From positions 1-17,003 of the forward strand of contig JAQVTJ010000030.1 of the NCBI GenBank assembly GCA_028700095.1: a stretch of 17,003 nt of DNA. Reading direction: 5' to 3'. The translations under genes and the position numbers were made by a program. Shown one piece after another: positions 16,020 to 17,003 of this stretch (the stretch's first letter is position 1; each line of letters opens with the position of its first letter). The notes under the pieces were generated by a model, which worked only from the letters and a program-made list of their open reading frames with translations, was not told where the DNA came from and made no database searches. The DNA comes from Methanobacterium sp. (GTDB taxonomy: Archaea > Methanobacteriota > Methanobacteria > Methanobacteriales > Methanobacteriaceae).

Positions 16020-16812
16020 TTATTTGTTTATTTTGTAGGTTTTTGATACATAGGTGTTAGTTGGAGGAATATGGTAGTCTATCATTAGTTTATAAATATA
16101 GTCGTTGGATTTAATTAGATAAGGATCTATACCATAGTATATAGGTCCATTGTCGCTTAGATGATGTTCTAATATTACTTTTCGCCCTGTTCCATCTTTA
16201 TTATAACGTAATGACTGGAAATGGAGATTTTAGTAGGAAGTCGATCATATTTTTGGGTTTGGGGATTGTATGCAACTGGAAGTGCATATAATTTGAAAAG
16301 ATTATTATTACTTATATTAATTTCTTTTAAAGGTTCGTTAATATTAACAGTTCCAGACTCATCAAAGGGATATAATCCTGCCATAAAATCACGAACATGG
16401 ATTACAACTTCTTTATCTACACGGTCATATCCATAACCCAATGAATAATACATAGCCTATAATTTCCGTAATCCCACTTTTCTGAGCCAATAAGGACGTC
16501 ATAACCGTGGTCCTCCTTATAAAAGATTTGGTCTCCACGTGTACCATTAGGATTTAAATTATACGCAGTATAATGTAAATAATTCCCCAAAATACTTTCA
16601 TAATCATCTACAGTGTAAACTGAGTTTACGGTTAATTTATTGCCTTTGTTTATGTATAATTCTTTGCCTATATTAAACCAGTGATCGTTATCAATTGTGC
16701 CTGTTGCTGTTAATTCCCTTTTGTGTTCTGGTGTTGCTGTTGTTATTCCCATGAATAAAACACATATAATAGCCATTATAGTTATTATAGTTATTATTTT
16801 TTTATATTCCAT
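16020..16812 (-). pseudogene. Secreted protein of unknown function, split over three frames
   Basis: The first frame (16812 to 16417) has a signal peptide (MEYKKIITIITIMAIICVLF and MGITTATP) and reads on through TIDNDHWFNIGKELYINKGN to SEKWDYGNYRL. The second (about 16453 to 16175) continues YYSLGYGYDRVDKEVVIHVR and goes to QTQKYDRLPTKISI. The third (about 16215 to 16020) continues FQSLRYNKDGTGRKVILEHH, LSDNGPIYYGIDPYLIKSND, and ends SKTYKINK. Joined, they give about 260 residues with an Ig-like, beta-rich appearance (alternating YxLxxxY patterns) and no membrane anchor. Frame changes lie near 16445-16460 and 16205-16220. GAGGTG at 16828-16823 precedes the ATG at 16812 by ten bases. I do not recognise the family. 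It may be dead, or a sequencing problem, but two separate shifts favour decay. Confidence 0.62.
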
Positions 16813-16822
16813 TTTTTTCCTA

Positions 16823-16880
16823 CACCTCTTTTTAACTTATTAAGTTAAAAATTCCTATTATACAATATTCATATTTATAT
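16823..16880 (-). promoter_or_regulatory. Promoter and palindrome upstream of the secreted-protein gene
   Basis: ATATAAATAT (16880-16871) is a box A candidate, placing the RNA start near 16850. A perfect 10-base inverted repeat with a three-base spacer, TTTTTAACTT-att-AAGTTAAAAA (16829-16851), lies exactly there, between the start site and the ribosome binding site (16828-16823). It could be an operator or a 5'-end hairpin. Confidence 0.45.
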
Positions 16881-17003
16881 CTAATATAATTTAGGGTAGT
16901 AATTTTTCATTGGAAAAATAGAGAACGTATAATCCCTTTTTTTATATATTAAGTTTAAACTATCCTTTTCTTCTAAAAATACAATTTTCAAATACTTCAA
17001 AAT
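16881..17003. other. AT-rich right edge
   Basis: No gene or structured RNA is recognised up to the window end. Confidence 0.4.

Overview
The window is AT-rich throughout and archaeal in character. Evidence includes archaeal TATA boxes, GAGGTG-type ribosome binding sites, an archaeal RibL-type FAD synthetase, a ThiN domain, a MurT-like Mur ligase of the kind linked to pseudomurein, and an Asn/Thr-rich beta-helix surface protein. These fit the Methanobacteriales, and Methanosphaera best. The genus is inferred from gene style and composition, not from a marker gene.

Layout. 1-1388 (minus) is the 5' part of a membrane-anchored surface protein gene broken by a frameshift and running off the left edge. 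hisA (1686-2405, plus) is intact. 2469-3613 (minus) is a decayed remnant of the C-terminal half of phosphoenolpyruvate synthase (ppsA). A MurT-like Mur ligase (3726-5159, plus) is intact and may be leaderless. 5160-6000 is T-rich spacer plus an unrecognised decayed reading frame. 6109-6731 is a broken IS1595/ISXO2-type transposase, with a 41-residue cysteine-rich ORF antisense at its 3' end. 6936-8076 is an adhesin-like gene broken by two frameshifts. 8077-9037 is mostly debris. A 14-TM flippase (9038-10597, minus) and ribL (10842-11306, plus) are divergent and intact. 11785-13340 is prophage debris, including a recognisable minor head protein remnant, with an intact secreted two-repeat protein gene on the minus strand inside it. 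A two-gene operon (13785-15881) encodes a ThiN-HIT fusion and a double-SIS sugar-phosphate protein. 16020-16812 (minus) is a secreted-protein gene split over three frames.

How the genes work together. The Mur ligase and the flippase are plausible partners in making and exporting a lipid-linked cell-wall (pseudomurein) precursor, though they are not in one operon. hisA and ribL are stand-alone housekeeping genes. The ThiN-HIT/SIS pair is the most interesting functional unit: a thiamine-phosphate-type domain fused to a nucleotidyl hydrolase/transferase fold and co-transcribed with a phosphosugar isomerase-like protein.

Overall pattern. Six core genes are clean. Almost every surface, mobile or phage gene is frameshifted or truncated, which points to real decay of accessory genes around a conserved core rather than random sequencing error. 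I see no tRNA, rRNA or CRISPR array.
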